DNA of 64,000 bases, from contig NZ_CP075170.1 in NCBI RefSeq assembly GCF_024399315.1, positions 496,001 through 560,000 on the forward strand. Direction: 5' to 3'. The first letter of the stretch is position 1; every line of letters starts with the position of its first letter. Under the pieces are notes generated by a model. The model made no database searches. It was not told the DNA's origin and saw nothing but the letters and a program-made list of their open reading frames with translations. A program made the position numbers and the translations under genes. This document shows positions 16,475 to 26,202 of the stretch, one piece after another. The stretch comes from Chryseobacterium sp. MA9. Lineage in GTDB: Bacteria; Bacteroidota; Bacteroidia; Flavobacteriales; Weeksellaceae.

Positions 16475-17122
16475 ATGGGTACAAAACATATTTGGGAGGT
16501 AAAAGCAAAAAATACTCCCTTACTAAAAAAGAAATGCAATCATTGTAACAGCGACAGGTTTTACTGCAGCGATAAATTCAGATTGAATGCTCAAAAAAAG
16601 AATATTGATATATGGTTGATTTACCGATGTGTAAAATGCAGCAACACCTATAACATGACTGTTTTTTCAAGAATAAGAACAGAATCTCTCAGTAAAGAAT
16701 TATTTAATAAATTTTCAGAAAACAATACGGAAATTGCCTGGGAATATGCCTTCTCACAGGAAATAAGACGGAAAAATAATGTAGAAGCAGATCTGGAAAG
16801 TGTAGAATATGAAATTCTATACAATAACATTCCTGTTGAAGATCTGATCAATATAGACAGTAAGATGATTTCGTTTCAAATACAATGTTCTTTTGATTTT
16901 AACATAAGAGTTTCCACTGTTATCAGGACATGTTTAGGTCTTTCATCATCTAAATTGAATCTTCTGCTTAATTCAGATACAGTCTATTTTAACGGAAAGC
17001 CTTTACAAAAGAAATTCAAGATTAAAAACGGTGACATCGTTAATATCAACAGACAAGAGCTTATCAACATTTATCTTATTGGGAAAGAGGAATTATTTCT
17101 CAAGATTGCAGATGATAAATAA
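16475..17122 (+). CDS. DUF1062 zinc-ribbon protein with S4-like C-terminus
   Basis: The 215-residue protein starts near a tryptophan (HIWEVKAKNTPLLKKKC) and has two CxxC pairs, CNHC (residues 21-24) and CVKC (52-55), flanking the conserved SDKFRLNAQKKNIDIWLIYR. This is the DUF1062 signature and suggests a zinc ribbon. The C-terminal part (TVIRTCLGLSSSKLNLLLNS, then KIKNGDIVNI) resembles an S4 RNA-binding fold, a known feature of this family. Function is unknown; RNA binding is inferred. A strong hairpin terminator follows 5 bases after the stop. Confidence 0.85.
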   Translation: MGTKHIWEVKAKNTPLLKKKCNHCNSDRFYCSDKFRLNAQKKNIDIWLIYRCVKCSNTYNMTVFSRIRTESLSKELFNKFSENNTEIAWEYAFSQEIRRKNNVEADLESVEYEILYNNIPVEDLINIDSKMISFQIQCSFDFNIRVSTVIRTCLGLSSSKLNLLLNSDTVYFNGKPLQKKFKIKNGDIVNINRQELINIYLIGKEELFLKIADDK

Positions 17123-17126
17123 TAAA

Positions 17127-17180
17127 GAAGAGAAGTTGTCTCAAGAGTCAAATAATTTGATTCTTGAGACAGCTTCTTTT
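17127..17180. terminator. Long hairpin terminator between convergent genes
   Basis: Arms running through TGTCTCAAGA and TCTTGAGACA, extended by GAAG/CTTC outside and TCAAA/TTTGA inside, form an interrupted stem of about 21 bp. TTTTGT follows on the plus strand. It separates DUF1062 (plus) from PhzF (minus). Confidence 0.8.
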
Positions 17181-17226
17181 GTATGTTGAAATTTACTTTG
17201 CCATGATTTATGTATAAATGTCAGAA

Positions 17227-18138
17227 TTATTTCAAATCCATAGTTGTTCTGAAAACACATACTGCATTTCCGGTAATACTGATTACATCCGGCTGGTTGT
17301 CTTTCACACTAACCCGTACTTTTACTTCACCAATCCTGTTGATGGCTTGCCCTTGTTTTCCGGTAAATTCAAAAATGCCATCAGCCGTCTCTCTGATTTT
17401 GTTTTGAATAAGATAACCTCCCAGAGGACCATTTGCATTTCCGGTAACCGGATCTTCAGAAATACCAATGGCGGGTGCAAACATTCTCCCATTGGTTAAT
17501 ATCTCTTCTTCATCTGTATCGAAAGAAAATACAAAATATCCGTTACAGCCGATTTCTTTACTAAGCTTTGTCAAAGCAGCAAGGTCAGGAACCAGATGAT
17601 TTAAGGTCATATTGCTTTTAATGCCGATCATTACTTTAGAATGACCAGTTGAAGCAATTTGTACAGGACATTTTTCATCAAGATCATCCATTGTCAGTCC
17701 CAGAGCGAGAACAATTCTTTGGGTCATTGAAGTATCAAAAGCAGGGCTCAGCTCAAATTTTCCCTGTGTCATAGTGATGAGATAATCATTGTTTTTTCTT
17801 TCAATATGAACCGGTAATATTCCGATTTGTGTATGTATTGCAATTGTACAGGAATCCAGAGAATCTTCCTGAGCTTTTGCATATAAAGCAGCAATGGTAG
17901 CGTGTCCGCAGGAAGGAACTTCTGTGGTAGGAGTAAAATATCGGATGTGATAATCAAAATTTTCGTTGGGAATATCTGGTTTGAAAACAAATGCCGTTTC
18001 AGAATTATTAAGTTCTCTGGCAACGAGCTGCATTTCTTCAGCCGTCATATTTTCGGCATTCAATACTACTCCTGCAGGATTTCCTTTAAATTTTTCTTTG
18101 GTAAATGAGTCGATTTGATAGACGATAACTTCTTTCAT
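17227..18138 (-). CDS. PhzF family isomerase/epimerase
   Basis: The start at 18138 (MKEVIVYQIDSFTKEKFKGN) gives 303 residues and matches PhzF proteins; the frame stays open to 18225 but those 29 extra residues are unlike the family. Key features are FKGNPAGVVLNAENMT, LNNSETAFVF with the catalytic Glu, a second half beginning with SCGHATIAALYA, and EDPVTGNANGPLGGYL near the end. The family has a two-domain diaminopimelate-epimerase-like fold. Only a few members make phenazines; without phz neighbours this one is a generic isomerase of unknown substrate. Confidence 0.92.
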   Translation of the reverse strand: MKEVIVYQIDSFTKEKFKGNPAGVVLNAENMTAEEMQLVARELNNSETAFVFKPDIPNENFDYHIRYFTPTTEVPSCGHATIAALYAKAQEDSLDSCTIAIHTQIGILPVHIERKNNDYLITMTQGKFELSPAFDTSMTQRIVLALGLTMDDLDEKCPVQIASTGHSKVMIGIKSNMTLNHLVPDLAALTKLSKEIGCNGYFVFSFDTDEEEILTNGRMFAPAIGISEDPVTGNANGPLGGYLIQNKIRETADGIFEFTGKQGQAINRIGEVKVRVSVKDNQPDVISITGNAVCVFRTTMDLK

Positions 18139-18426
18139 ATGAGCGATTAAGTTTACTGTAAAAATACGGAATGAAACCGGGGAACTGGTGTCTGTTTTAT
18201 TGTCATTTGATAAAAAATAAACCAAAATTCTGAGATTCTGGTTTATTAATAGAAATAGAAAAGATTCCTAAGCTATTTTAATCCCACTTATTCTGGGTAG
18301 AAACAGCATATTTTCCGGCTCCTGTAAAATTTGTAGGTTATGTTTCTGGGGTCAGTCTTAACCAGATTGAGTTTAAGAAAATAAAATAGTCTCTGAGGCA
18401 AAATCCTTTTGATCCTATTGAAAAAA

Positions 18427-18463
18427 AGAAGACCACAATTTATAAGTTAAATTGTGGTCTTCT
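18427..18463 (-). terminator. Terminator downstream of the 137-aa gene
   Basis: AGAAGACCACAATTTA pairs with an almost identical reverse complement (about 16 bp) around a 4-5-base loop. On the minus strand a run of seven T follows the stem, a textbook rho-independent signal for the gene ending at 18484. Confidence 0.85.
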
Positions 18464-18483
18464 GCAGCTTAGAACTATTTAAA

Positions 18484-18897
18484 CTACGATTCTGTTTTCA
18501 AATAACCATAATGCAAAGCTGTTTCTTTTCCGAACAAGCTTGAGAAAATATTCTGAAACTCATGGATGTACTTGCACTTTATCGCGTTTCCATATATTTT
18601 CAGACCTTCCAGTATTTTTCTGGAACTTAGGTCTATATCGTATTTTATAAAAGGTTCCGGCCTTTCATACCGTATACTCTTATCCGAACTGTAGGTTCTT
18701 GAGAATCCCAGTTTTTCAAGCCATTCTTCTGTTATCTTGATAGGCTTGATAGATGCTGCCGGGACTGAGATACTTTGATTATCATTTTCAATTTTAACAA
18801 AATAAGCCTGTTCAACATTGTGAAAGATCTCGGTGATTGTAAAAATTTGATTATTATATTCCACCAAGTTCTTGATTTTTAAATCTGCTACGTTCAT
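18484..18897 (-). CDS. Conserved small protein, Bacteroidetes mobile/phage-associated type, unknown function
   Basis: The 137-residue protein begins with LKIKNLVEYNNQIFTITEI, a short barrel-like start seen in many Bacteroidetes proteins, then the module IKITEEWLEKLGFSR and near the end CKYIHEFQNIFSSLFGKE. In related proteins these correspond to an 'LTEEWLLKFGF' segment and an 'H.LQNLYFALTGEEL' segment, known to me from accessory and phage-associated genes. No enzymatic motif is present. It has its own terminator and stands alone, with a 200-base AT-rich upstream region. Function unknown. Confidence 0.6.
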   Translation of the reverse strand: MNVADLKIKNLVEYNNQIFTITEIFHNVEQAYFVKIENDNQSISVPAASIKPIKITEEWLEKLGFSRTYSSDKSIRYERPEPFIKYDIDLSSRKILEGLKIYGNAIKCKYIHEFQNIFSSLFGKETALHYGYLKTES

Positions 18898-19093
18898 AAT
18901 ATTTTGATTTTTAGGTGATGATATAGTCCCATATAAACAGCAAATACTATGCCCGGCATTACATTATTATGGCCTGTTTTATTGAAGGTTAGGTTAAATT
19001 TTTACTATAAAAAATTAATAATATGTTAAAATACTACATATATAGGCGATTGACAAGATGTTGTTAAAAAACGGATGTGGTATGTATGTGGTA

Positions 19094-20308
19094 TTAGTTT
19101 TTTGCTCTTTCTTTTGGGATTACATTAGCCGTAGTTAACAGAAGGGCTGCGATAACAGCTATGATAAGAACTCCTATGAAGAAATTCCAGGAATAAGCAT
19201 GAAGGAGATAACCGGTACCACTACCCAGGATACTTGACCCGAAATAGTAAAAAAGCCAGTAAATAGAAGTGGCTGAAGATTTTCCACGTTTGGCATACAA
19301 TGCAGTCATCTGGCTGGCCATAGTATGGGCTGCGAAAAAAGAAAGGGTAAAAAGCCCCAGTCCGAAAATAAGAATATAAATATTTTCAGATAATAACAAC
19401 GCGGCTCCGGTGAGCATAAATAAAATAGAGCCTTTCAGGATATCATTCATGGGAAACTTTCTGGAAAGGCGGCCTGTGATCATCGTACCAAAAACCCCGA
19501 AAATGTACATGAGAAAGATAAAAGCGATGATAAAATGGCTTAATGAAAATGGTTGCGCTTCCAATCTAAACGTCAGGTAATTATAAACACTTACAAAAAC
19601 GCCCATCAGTAAAGCAGCTGTACAATATAATCGAAGCATATAAGGATTAGTCAGAAAAAACTTCATCTGTTTTACCTTAAGATGATAATCTGTTTTCTGT
19701 GGATTGAAAAATCTTGATTCCGGGAACAATTTCCAGAATACAGCTCCCAGAACGAAGCTTTCTATCCCGATAAAAAGAACAGCATTGCGCCATCCGAATT
19801 CACCGGCAAGAAGAGTCGCCATTATTCTTCCGCTCATTCCTCCAATGGTATTACCGCTGAGATACATACTGATGGCTGCCGGAACTGCCAAAGCATTCAC
19901 TTCCTCTGTGAGATAGGCCAGAGCAACTGCAGAAACACCGGAAACAACAAAACCTTTCATTATTCCTATAGCAATCAGGAGGCTTAAGCTTGGGATCCAG
20001 GTGGAAATAATGGTAAGTGCAGCAGATGAAATCAATGAAAAGACCATCAGACCTTTTCTGGAATAACTGTCTGCTTTAAAAGCAAAAAACAGTAATCCTA
20101 ATGCCATACCTATCGTAGATGAAGATACAAGAAGGGAAGTATCACCTACAGATACTCCAAAATGTTCTGCAGCCATAGGCAGCATTGGCTGGAAAAGATA
20201 AAGCTGGGCAAAAACCGAAAGTCCTGAAAAGAAAATACAAAGTTTAATATATCGGAAACGTGAGCTTCCCTGAATGGCTTTTTCAGATGAATTCATGATT
20301 TTTTGCAA
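19094..20308 (-). CDS. Major facilitator superfamily transporter
   Basis: A 404-residue inner-membrane protein with about 12 hydrophobic segments. The first loop carries GLLFFAFKADSYSRKGLMVF, a variant of the MFS A-motif, and the second half starts near FVSVYNYLTFRLEAQPFSLS with the related loop FGTMITGRLSRKFPMNDILK. It resembles YnfM-like drug/sugar exporters. The substrate is unknown. The AraC-like regulator at 20411-21367 lies 102 bases upstream in the same orientation and could control it. Confidence 0.92.
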   Translation of the reverse strand: MQKIMNSSEKAIQGSSRFRYIKLCIFFSGLSVFAQLYLFQPMLPMAAEHFGVSVGDTSLLVSSSTIGMALGLLFFAFKADSYSRKGLMVFSLISSAALTIISTWIPSLSLLIAIGIMKGFVVSGVSAVALAYLTEEVNALAVPAAISMYLSGNTIGGMSGRIMATLLAGEFGWRNAVLFIGIESFVLGAVFWKLFPESRFFNPQKTDYHLKVKQMKFFLTNPYMLRLYCTAALLMGVFVSVYNYLTFRLEAQPFSLSHFIIAFIFLMYIFGVFGTMITGRLSRKFPMNDILKGSILFMLTGAALLLSENIYILIFGLGLFTLSFFAAHTMASQMTALYAKRGKSSATSIYWLFYYFGSSILGSGTGYLLHAYSWNFFIGVLIIAVIAALLLTTANVIPKERAKN

Positions 20309-20410
20309 TTAAAATGCACAGGTTGACAGAAAAATTAAGTTCTGTAAATTTCCTGATTATTTTCCGGATTTAAAAATCATTATTTCAATCATATTTATTG
20401 GTGAAACAAA

Positions 20411-21367
20411 TCAGTGCATCTGCAAACTGCTGATGTATTCTGAGGGAGTAATACCTTCCATCTGTTTGAATACTCTGTTGAAAGTAGACTGGTTTGAAAA
20501 TCCTGCTTCGGTGTAAATATACATAAGGGTTACCTTCTCAATATCATTTTCAGTAAGTAGTCTTTTCACACATTCAATCCTGTGCATATTCAGATAATTA
20601 TTGAAATTGGGATATCCCTTTACCCTGATTGATTTTGAAATGTAGCTGCTGTTGATATCCATTTCTGCAGAAAGCTTTGAAATATTGAAATTAACATCTT
20701 TATACAGCTGTTTTTCCTTCATTACAATTTCAATTTTTTCAAACAGTTCATCTGCAAAAGGAACTTTTTCTGTCACAAAGTTTGGCTGAGTTTCCGGATT
20801 CAGATTCTTATCTTCAATTTCATGGTAAATTTCAACCCTTTTAATTTTATCCTTAAAATAGAGCAGGAGGGATATCACGGCTACATTGGAAACCATAAGA
20901 ATAGTATCCGTAATTCTTACATCTTCTGGTCTGTGTATCGGAAATTTAAAGCTGAAGGTTTTTGAAATAAGATATCCTGCAATAATGTTCAGCAATACAA
21001 ATATGCTGTAGATAAAGACGTATTTCCTCTGAAAAAAAACATATGCTGCCAGCGGAATCGGAATAAGCCAGACAAAACTTGCTATAGAATTGTTCCAGAA
21101 AGCAAGCATGATATAAAAATTAAAAAGGGTTGCAATGATAATATAGGAATGTACCATTACACTTATGGAATACGTTTTACGTACAATCAGGTAAGTGTAG
21201 ACCAGTAAAAAAAGTCCCCCAAAAAGATACCATGCCATTATTTTATCAGGAATGATAAAAGTAAATATTAAACCAAATACAGCAAGAATGACAGACATCA
21301 GAATATTGTAATAATACACCAGCTGTCTTTTATACTGTTCAATTTGTATGTCTTTTGCGGTCGCCAT
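20411..21367 (-). CDS. Membrane-anchored AraC-type regulator
   Basis: The 318-residue protein has six hydrophobic segments in residues 15-175 (e.g. ILMSVILAVFGLIFTFIIP, ILMVSNVAVISLLLYF) and a C-terminal cytoplasmic AraC domain: NFNISKLSAEMDINSSYISK and KVTLMYIYTEAGFSNQSTFN, then FKQMEGITPSEYI. This architecture is common in Bacteroidetes, where the membrane part may sense envelope or small-molecule signals. The secreted gene at 21641 is divergent, with 273 bases between. Target and ligand are unknown. Confidence 0.9.
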   Translation of the reverse strand: MATAKDIQIEQYKRQLVYYYNILMSVILAVFGLIFTFIIPDKIMAWYLFGGLFLLVYTYLIVRKTYSISVMVHSYIIIATLFNFYIMLAFWNNSIASFVWLIPIPLAAYVFFQRKYVFIYSIFVLLNIIAGYLISKTFSFKFPIHRPEDVRITDTILMVSNVAVISLLLYFKDKIKRVEIYHEIEDKNLNPETQPNFVTEKVPFADELFEKIEIVMKEKQLYKDVNFNISKLSAEMDINSSYISKSIRVKGYPNFNNYLNMHRIECVKRLLTENDIEKVTLMYIYTEAGFSNQSTFNRVFKQMEGITPSEYISSLQMH

Positions 21368-21526
21368 TTGTGATAGCAGATAATTTTAAATCATTTCAAT
21401 ACGCTTTATAACAGTCAAATATCAAAAAATAACTGAATTAAGGTATTGATTGTTAGTATTTTGTGTTTTTATAAGCCGTTTCCGGTTTTTCATTGATTAT
21501 TTAAAAAATTGATTTATCAATGCGGA

Positions 21527-21534
21527 TAACTTTG
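21527..21534 (+). promoter_or_regulatory. Possible -7 element TAACTTTG for the secreted protein gene
   Basis: TAACTTTG fits the Bacteroidetes TAnnTTTG consensus, 106 bases before ATG 21641. A TTG at 21509-21511 is slightly too close (15-base spacer) to be an ideal -33 element. Confidence 0.4.
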
Positions 21535-21640
21535 CACCAGCTAGCTCAACAAAGGCAGATTGATGACATTTCAATTGACCCCACATGATTTATTCACCCC
21601 TTAAAATAAGTCAAATAATTTTCAAGCAAATATAACTAAA

Positions 21641-22486
21641 ATGAAGAAAATAAAATTAACTCTTGCCAGCATAATGATGGGTTGCTCAACAGCAGTATAT
21701 TCCCAAGTAGGTATCAATACAGATTCTCCCAAAGTCACATTACATGTAGAAGGAAAGCCGGATATTACTACCATTCCTGATGGTGTAATGGCTCCCAGAA
21801 TAACAGGTGATCAGCTGAAGGCTAAAGATGATGTCTATCTTGCCGCACAGACCGGAGCATTGGTCTATGTAACCCAGGCTGTGACAATGCCTTCTGTAAA
21901 AACAGCAAAAGTAGATAAAGCAGGTTATTATATGTTTAACGGAACTACCTGGAAATTTGCATTTGGAGGAAAAGATGATGATATTACAATTGGTGATCTA
22001 ATTTACTATCATGGAAGCATTCCTGCAGGTCCCTCCGGAGCTGGTACATTGGCGAGTACCTATCTTTCTGATCTTCCTGTTTTGGGTGGTTTCTTAAGGC
22101 TTGATGCACAATTTAACAGCAGTTCAGCGGGTACAGGGGCTGCCACAACTTTTAATCCAAGACTTTATAATGCAGGTACTTCAGATGTGAAAATCTGGGT
22201 TTCGGAAATGTCTACCCATACCGGTGATTCTGACAACGGAAATATTAAACTATCACCAGGAGCCTACAGACAGTTTGATGACGGGGTTTATCTTACACAG
22301 ACCCATAATGAGACCGTAACCTTTGATATTACCATACAGGAACCGGAACCAAGATGGTACAGAGTTTATTATGCATTCCGCGTAGATAACAAATCTACAA
22401 CAGGAAGCAGTGATGCTGCTACAACAGATTCCAATACTTCTGATAACACAAGAGAATTATTTCTGTCTGTGCAGAGGTTATATTAA
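21641..22486 (+). CDS. Secreted protein with 'GINTDSP' N-terminal motif, unknown function
   Basis: A signal peptide (MKKIKLTLASIMMGCSTAVYS) is followed by QVGINTDSPKVTLHVEGKPD, the same type of N-terminal segment as in the C1q-like triplet at 3974-6648. The C-terminal half is different: there is no FDPSTGEFTAPRDG signature, and the end (FDITIQEPEPRWYRVYYAFR, then a Ser/Thr-rich linker and TRELFLSVQRLY) looks like a separate beta-rich domain. The N-terminal repeat is widespread in flavobacterial surface proteins. It lies next to a two-component system whose sensor reads the periplasm. Function unknown. Confidence 0.65.
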   Translation: MKKIKLTLASIMMGCSTAVYSQVGINTDSPKVTLHVEGKPDITTIPDGVMAPRITGDQLKAKDDVYLAAQTGALVYVTQAVTMPSVKTAKVDKAGYYMFNGTTWKFAFGGKDDDITIGDLIYYHGSIPAGPSGAGTLASTYLSDLPVLGGFLRLDAQFNSSSAGTGAATTFNPRLYNAGTSDVKIWVSEMSTHTGDSDNGNIKLSPGAYRQFDDGVYLTQTHNETVTFDITIQEPEPRWYRVYYAFRVDNKSTTGSSDAATTDSNTSDNTRELFLSVQRLY

Positions 22487-22562
22487 CAGAAAGCTTTTCT
22501 ATGATTCTAAAAATACATCAATATATCGACTGGTGAAAAATCTAATGAGATTTGTGTTTTTG

Positions 22563-22596
22563 GGGCCGGAAATATAAGATTCCGGCTCCTTTTTCT
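22563..22596. terminator. Terminator between convergent genes
   Basis: GGGGCCGGAA pairs with TTCCGGCTCC (one G-T pair) around a seven-base loop and is followed by CTTTTTCT. It serves the secreted-protein gene and overlaps the end of the response-regulator gene. Confidence 0.75.
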
Positions 22597-23206
22597 AATG
22601 CATCATTTCATAGACCTTGATCAGTTCTGCGATGTTGCCAACATCAAGCTTTTGAAATATTCTTTTTTTGTAAGTACTCACGGTAGACATCTGGATATTA
22701 AGCCTGTTGGCAATTTCAAGATTTCCGTTTCCATCAGCCAGGAGTTTGAAAATTTCATATTCACGGGATGAGAGCTTTTCTACAGGATTGTTTCTTTTGT
22801 TTTGAATAATAAGACCAATCAGCTCTGCGGGATAGAAATATCCTTTTTCGATAACCGTTTTCACTGCATTCTTTATTTCTTCCTCACTGCTTTGCTTGTT
22901 CAGGTAACCCTCAGCTCCTTCTCTGATGTATTGGATGGCGACATCTTTATCATATCCTGAGAAAATAAGAATCTTGAGGTCATTTTGTATGTTTTTAAGT
23001 TCTGGAATCATTTTTTTATACTGAGTTCCAGGCATGTCAATATCTAAAATAAGAAGGTCATAACGTGAACTGCCAAGCTTTTTTTTCACTTGGTCATAGT
23101 TTTCTGCAAAATCTATTTTCAACTCCGGGTAAGCGGTTTCAAGAACCAGAGAGGTTCCTGCTCTTACTACATAATGATCGTCAGCGATTAAAATTCTTAC
23201 ATTCAT
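22595..23206 (-). CDS. NarL/LuxR-type response regulator
   Basis: Residues 1-120 are a receiver domain: acidic pair IADDHYVVRAG, phosphoacceptor Asp55 in LLILDIDMPG, and the Lys in EGYLNKQSSEEE. Residues 135-203 are a LuxR-type helix-turn-helix (LSSREYEIFKLLADGNGNLE, then IANRLNIQMSTVSTYKKRIF). The usual SREFEVLRLLA pattern is well kept. It is 5 bases downstream of the sensor kinase stop, so the two are one operon. Target genes are unknown; the secreted protein across the terminator is a candidate. Confidence 0.95.
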   Translation of the reverse strand: MNVRILIADDHYVVRAGTSLVLETAYPELKIDFAENYDQVKKKLGSSRYDLLILDIDMPGTQYKKMIPELKNIQNDLKILIFSGYDKDVAIQYIREGAEGYLNKQSSEEEIKNAVKTVIEKGYFYPAELIGLIIQNKRNNPVEKLSSREYEIFKLLADGNGNLEIANRLNIQMSTVSTYKKRIFQKLDVGNIAELIKVYEMMH

Positions 23207-23211
23207 AGAGG

Positions 23212-26202
23212 TTAGTTTTTATTGAGTGTTATTTCCACAACCGTTCCTGAGGGCTGGTTTTGACTGAACCTGATTTCAGCGTTGATCTTTTTTACAAGAT
23301 GGATGACCATATGCAAACCAAGTCCTTTTCCTTTAAAGCTTGGGGTCTCCAGCTTAGGATTTCTGAACAGATTCATATAAGTGGCAATCTGTTCTGCAGA
23401 CATTCCCGTGCCTGTATCAGCAATTATGATTGTGGATTTTTGTTGGTTTTCTGTAATGTTCAGGCTTATATTTCCCTCAAAGGTATTTTTCACGGCATTA
23501 TCAAGAATGTTATGAATAATGGCGGTTAAAATACTTTCGTTTACTTTGGAATATACAGTATGTTTGGCAAGTTGGGTAATTGTTGTTCCTTTTTCCTTAG
23601 CAATTTCACAGAAAAGCCTGTTCTTGATTTCAAGAATTCTATTGATAGGATATTCCTTTTCTTCAAAAATATTCTCCGCTTTATAAAGCTCAGTATATTC
23701 CTTTAAATTCAGGGTAAACTGATAAAGCTGCTCTGAAGATTTATAAATACTGTCAAAATATTTCTTCTGAAGCTCCACATCATCAGACTCATGAAGTTTC
23801 TGAGAAAGCATGGCAATAAACCGGATAGGAGTAGTGATGTCATGGCTGATGGTTTCTACCAGTTTTTTCTGATATTCCGTTTCTTTTTGCAGATTGCTTT
23901 TTACCACCTCAAGATGAAGAGAAGTTTCTTTCAGCTCAGAGTTTTTATTACGAACAATTTGCTTTAATGCCTTATTCTTTATTCTTAAAAAGTTGGTGGT
24001 CAGCTGAACAATGATGATAATGATAATGAGTATAACAACAGAAGCAGACACTCTGAACAATAATGTCTGATAAAAAAGAGGCTGGATATTGAAGCGGACT
24101 GTCTTTATCTCATACTTTCCATCCGGAGAAATAAGTATTCTTATGCTGAGAGTATATTCACCGGGAGAAAGATTGCTGATGGTATATTTTAATTCGCTTC
24201 CTGTTGGAATCTGCTCCCACTCAGTATTTTCCTTTCCCGATATTTTCCCTTCGATATACAGATTTTCCGGATTAGAAAAGTAGGGGATATCAATAAAAAC
24301 ATCCGCAGTTTTATAATTGTTTTTTAAATCAAGGGTCTGATGAAAATACTGAGGTTCAGAATTTCCTATTTTTACCCTTTCAATATAGATTTTATTCCTT
24401 TCCGGATAATAAGTCCGAATATTGTCCGGGTTGAAAAACACAAAGCCGTCCATTGATGGGAATACAAATTCTCCATTCTCCAAAGCATAGGCATTAGGTT
24501 CTGAGCTGCCATTGAATTCGTTTGTCAGGAAACCATCTCTTTTGGTAAACCGGTAATAGAAAACCGGTGTTTTTCTGTTTTCTGCGTACAGCAGCAATTG
24601 TTTTTTAGGAACTTTAAAAAGGCCATTATTGGAAGAAATCCAGTAAGCGCCCTTTTGATCTTCAAGCATATAATGAGCCGATTGCAGGTAACCGTTTCTG
24701 TCGTTCGGCATCTTGATGAGTTTGTGGTTTTTGAAAAGATAAAATCCATTTTTATTCGTAGTAATCCAGATCAGATTATCCTTTGTTCTGAAAATACTTT
24801 TGACATCAATATTTTTGATTATTGGAGTTATAGTATTGCTTCCCAGTATTATCGAGTATAAACCGTCACTATTTCCGGTCAGAATTTCACTGTCACTGTA
24901 TTGGTAAAAAATATTGACAAAACTTTTAAACTTATAAATGAAATCAGGATTGGTAAACAGGTCTTTTTTATAGAGACGAAGCTGAGTGCCAGAAATATCT
25001 GTAAATGTAGTGCCATAAAGATTTCCGCTTTTCATAAAAGCTTCAAATCCCTTACCGATGAAAGTAGAATCCTTCTTTTTATAGCCTGAATTTTTGTAAT
25101 ATCTGATAATACTGTTTCTCTTTCTGATCAGAATGTTTTCAGAATCATCATACATCATCAGATAATTGTCATTGCACCCGAAAAGATGTTTATGGACAAT
25201 GCCGTTTTTCCCGAATTCTGTTCCGTCCTCAGCGATGATTGTGCTTTTACTGAAGGGAAGGGATGCATAATAAACATTGTTGGAAAAATCTGCTTCTTTC
25301 TTTGAAATATAAAAATTGGTAAGCTTAAGCACATTAAGTCCATTATTAAGCGTTCCCAGATAAAGTTTATTGAAGTCTTTATCAAAAAACATAGAGCAGT
25401 AAGAGTGATTGCCAATTTCCTCAAAATTAATGAGAAATTTTAAACGGAGATTCTTTTCATTACCTTCTAAAATATAAATGTTATCATGATTGATGATAAA
25501 AGTCTGATTGGTAATCTGCTGCCAATAAATTTTGGTGTCCGGATGATTAAAAAGTGTAGGTTCTTCAGAAACAGAAAGCTCTCCTTTATGGATAGAATAG
25601 GTTTTTCTTTTTTTCAGATCATTGATAAAAAGAGTGTCATCCAGTACAAAAGTATTGTTCAGCTTTTTATTGGTAAATGGAATTGCTATTCTTTTTTCCT
25701 TTTTCTCCTCTCTATAGATGATGGCATTTTTTTCTGTAAAATAATAGGCTGAGTTTTTAAGCTGTATAAAATACTGAATATCATTATAAAAGCTTGATGT
25801 TATAATATTATTGGCAATTCGTTGTATAATAGTATTGCCATTGGAAAAAGCCGTTTTATCACTCCCGGTAAGATTGGAAAGTTTTGGAAACCTGTTTTTA
25901 ATGATGATTTTATTCTCCTGGAAATTATTAAGGACCGTAATGCTGTCCAGAAGCGGATCACCAATAAATTCGCCGAAATGAAGATTGTTTACTTTGAAAT
26001 TATTAAAAGTAATAAACGAACTTCCATCATATCGTACAAGACCGTTCTCTGTAGAGATCCAGATAAAACCATATTTATCTTTGACAATGGCCTTTGCACT
26101 GCTTTGCGGAAGCCCATTGTCTATGTTGTACCACGTAGAAGTGTGGCTCTGTCCGTAAATGTTTAAATAGATGCAAGCAAATATAAATGCCCAAACTCTC
26201 AT
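23212..26202 (-). CDS. Sensor histidine kinase with periplasmic two-component-regulator propeller and Y_Y_Y domain
   Basis: The 996-residue protein has a signal sequence (residues 1-17), then about 590 residues of propeller-like repeats (KAIVKDKYGFIWISTENGLV, SIFRTKDNLIWITTNKNGFY, YMLEDQKGAYWISSNNGLF), a Y_Y_Y domain ending in LSPGEYTLSIRI, one membrane helix (LLFRVSASVVILIIIIIIVQ), a coiled coil and a kinase core. His787 lies in VETISHDITTPIRF, the N-box is IIHNILDNAVKN, and G-boxes are DTGTGMS and GKGLGLHM. Unlike hybrid systems it has no receiver or AraC end; the separate response regulator follows 5 bases later. In Bacteroidetes such sensors detect polysaccharides or envelope signals. The ligand is unknown. 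Confidence 0.93.
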   Translation of the reverse strand: MRVWAFIFACIYLNIYGQSHTSTWYNIDNGLPQSSAKAIVKDKYGFIWISTENGLVRYDGSSFITFNNFKVNNLHFGEFIGDPLLDSITVLNNFQENKIIIKNRFPKLSNLTGSDKTAFSNGNTIIQRIANNIITSSFYNDIQYFIQLKNSAYYFTEKNAIIYREEKKEKRIAIPFTNKKLNNTFVLDDTLFINDLKKRKTYSIHKGELSVSEEPTLFNHPDTKIYWQQITNQTFIINHDNIYILEGNEKNLRLKFLINFEEIGNHSYCSMFFDKDFNKLYLGTLNNGLNVLKLTNFYISKKEADFSNNVYYASLPFSKSTIIAEDGTEFGKNGIVHKHLFGCNDNYLMMYDDSENILIRKRNSIIRYYKNSGYKKKDSTFIGKGFEAFMKSGNLYGTTFTDISGTQLRLYKKDLFTNPDFIYKFKSFVNIFYQYSDSEILTGNSDGLYSIILGSNTITPIIKNIDVKSIFRTKDNLIWITTNKNGFYLFKNHKLIKMPNDRNGYLQSAHYMLEDQKGAYWISSNNGLFKVPKKQLLLYAENRKTPVFYYRFTKRDGFLTNEFNGSSEPNAYALENGEFVFPSMDGFVFFNPDNIRTYYPERNKIYIERVKIGNSEPQYFHQTLDLKNNYKTADVFIDIPYFSNPENLYIEGKISGKENTEWEQIPTGSELKYTISNLSPGEYTLSIRILISPDGKYEIKTVRFNIQPLFYQTLLFRVSASVVILIIIIIIVQLTTNFLRIKNKALKQIVRNKNSELKETSLHLEVVKSNLQKETEYQKKLVETISHDITTPIRFIAMLSQKLHESDDVELQKKYFDSIYKSSEQLYQFTLNLKEYTELYKAENIFEEKEYPINRILEIKNRLFCEIAKEKGTTITQLAKHTVYSKVNESILTAIIHNILDNAVKNTFEGNISLNITENQQKSTIIIADTGTGMSAEQIATYMNLFRNPKLETPSFKGKGLGLHMVIHLVKKINAEIRFSQNQPSGTVVEITLNKN

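Noticed and set aside
18290..18400. Short frames on both strands that read partly like protein (e.g. VETAYFPAPVKFVGYVSG on plus)
   Set aside because: Both frames are closed by stops within 35 codons and start without ATG; could be the remnant of an old gene but I cannot identify one.
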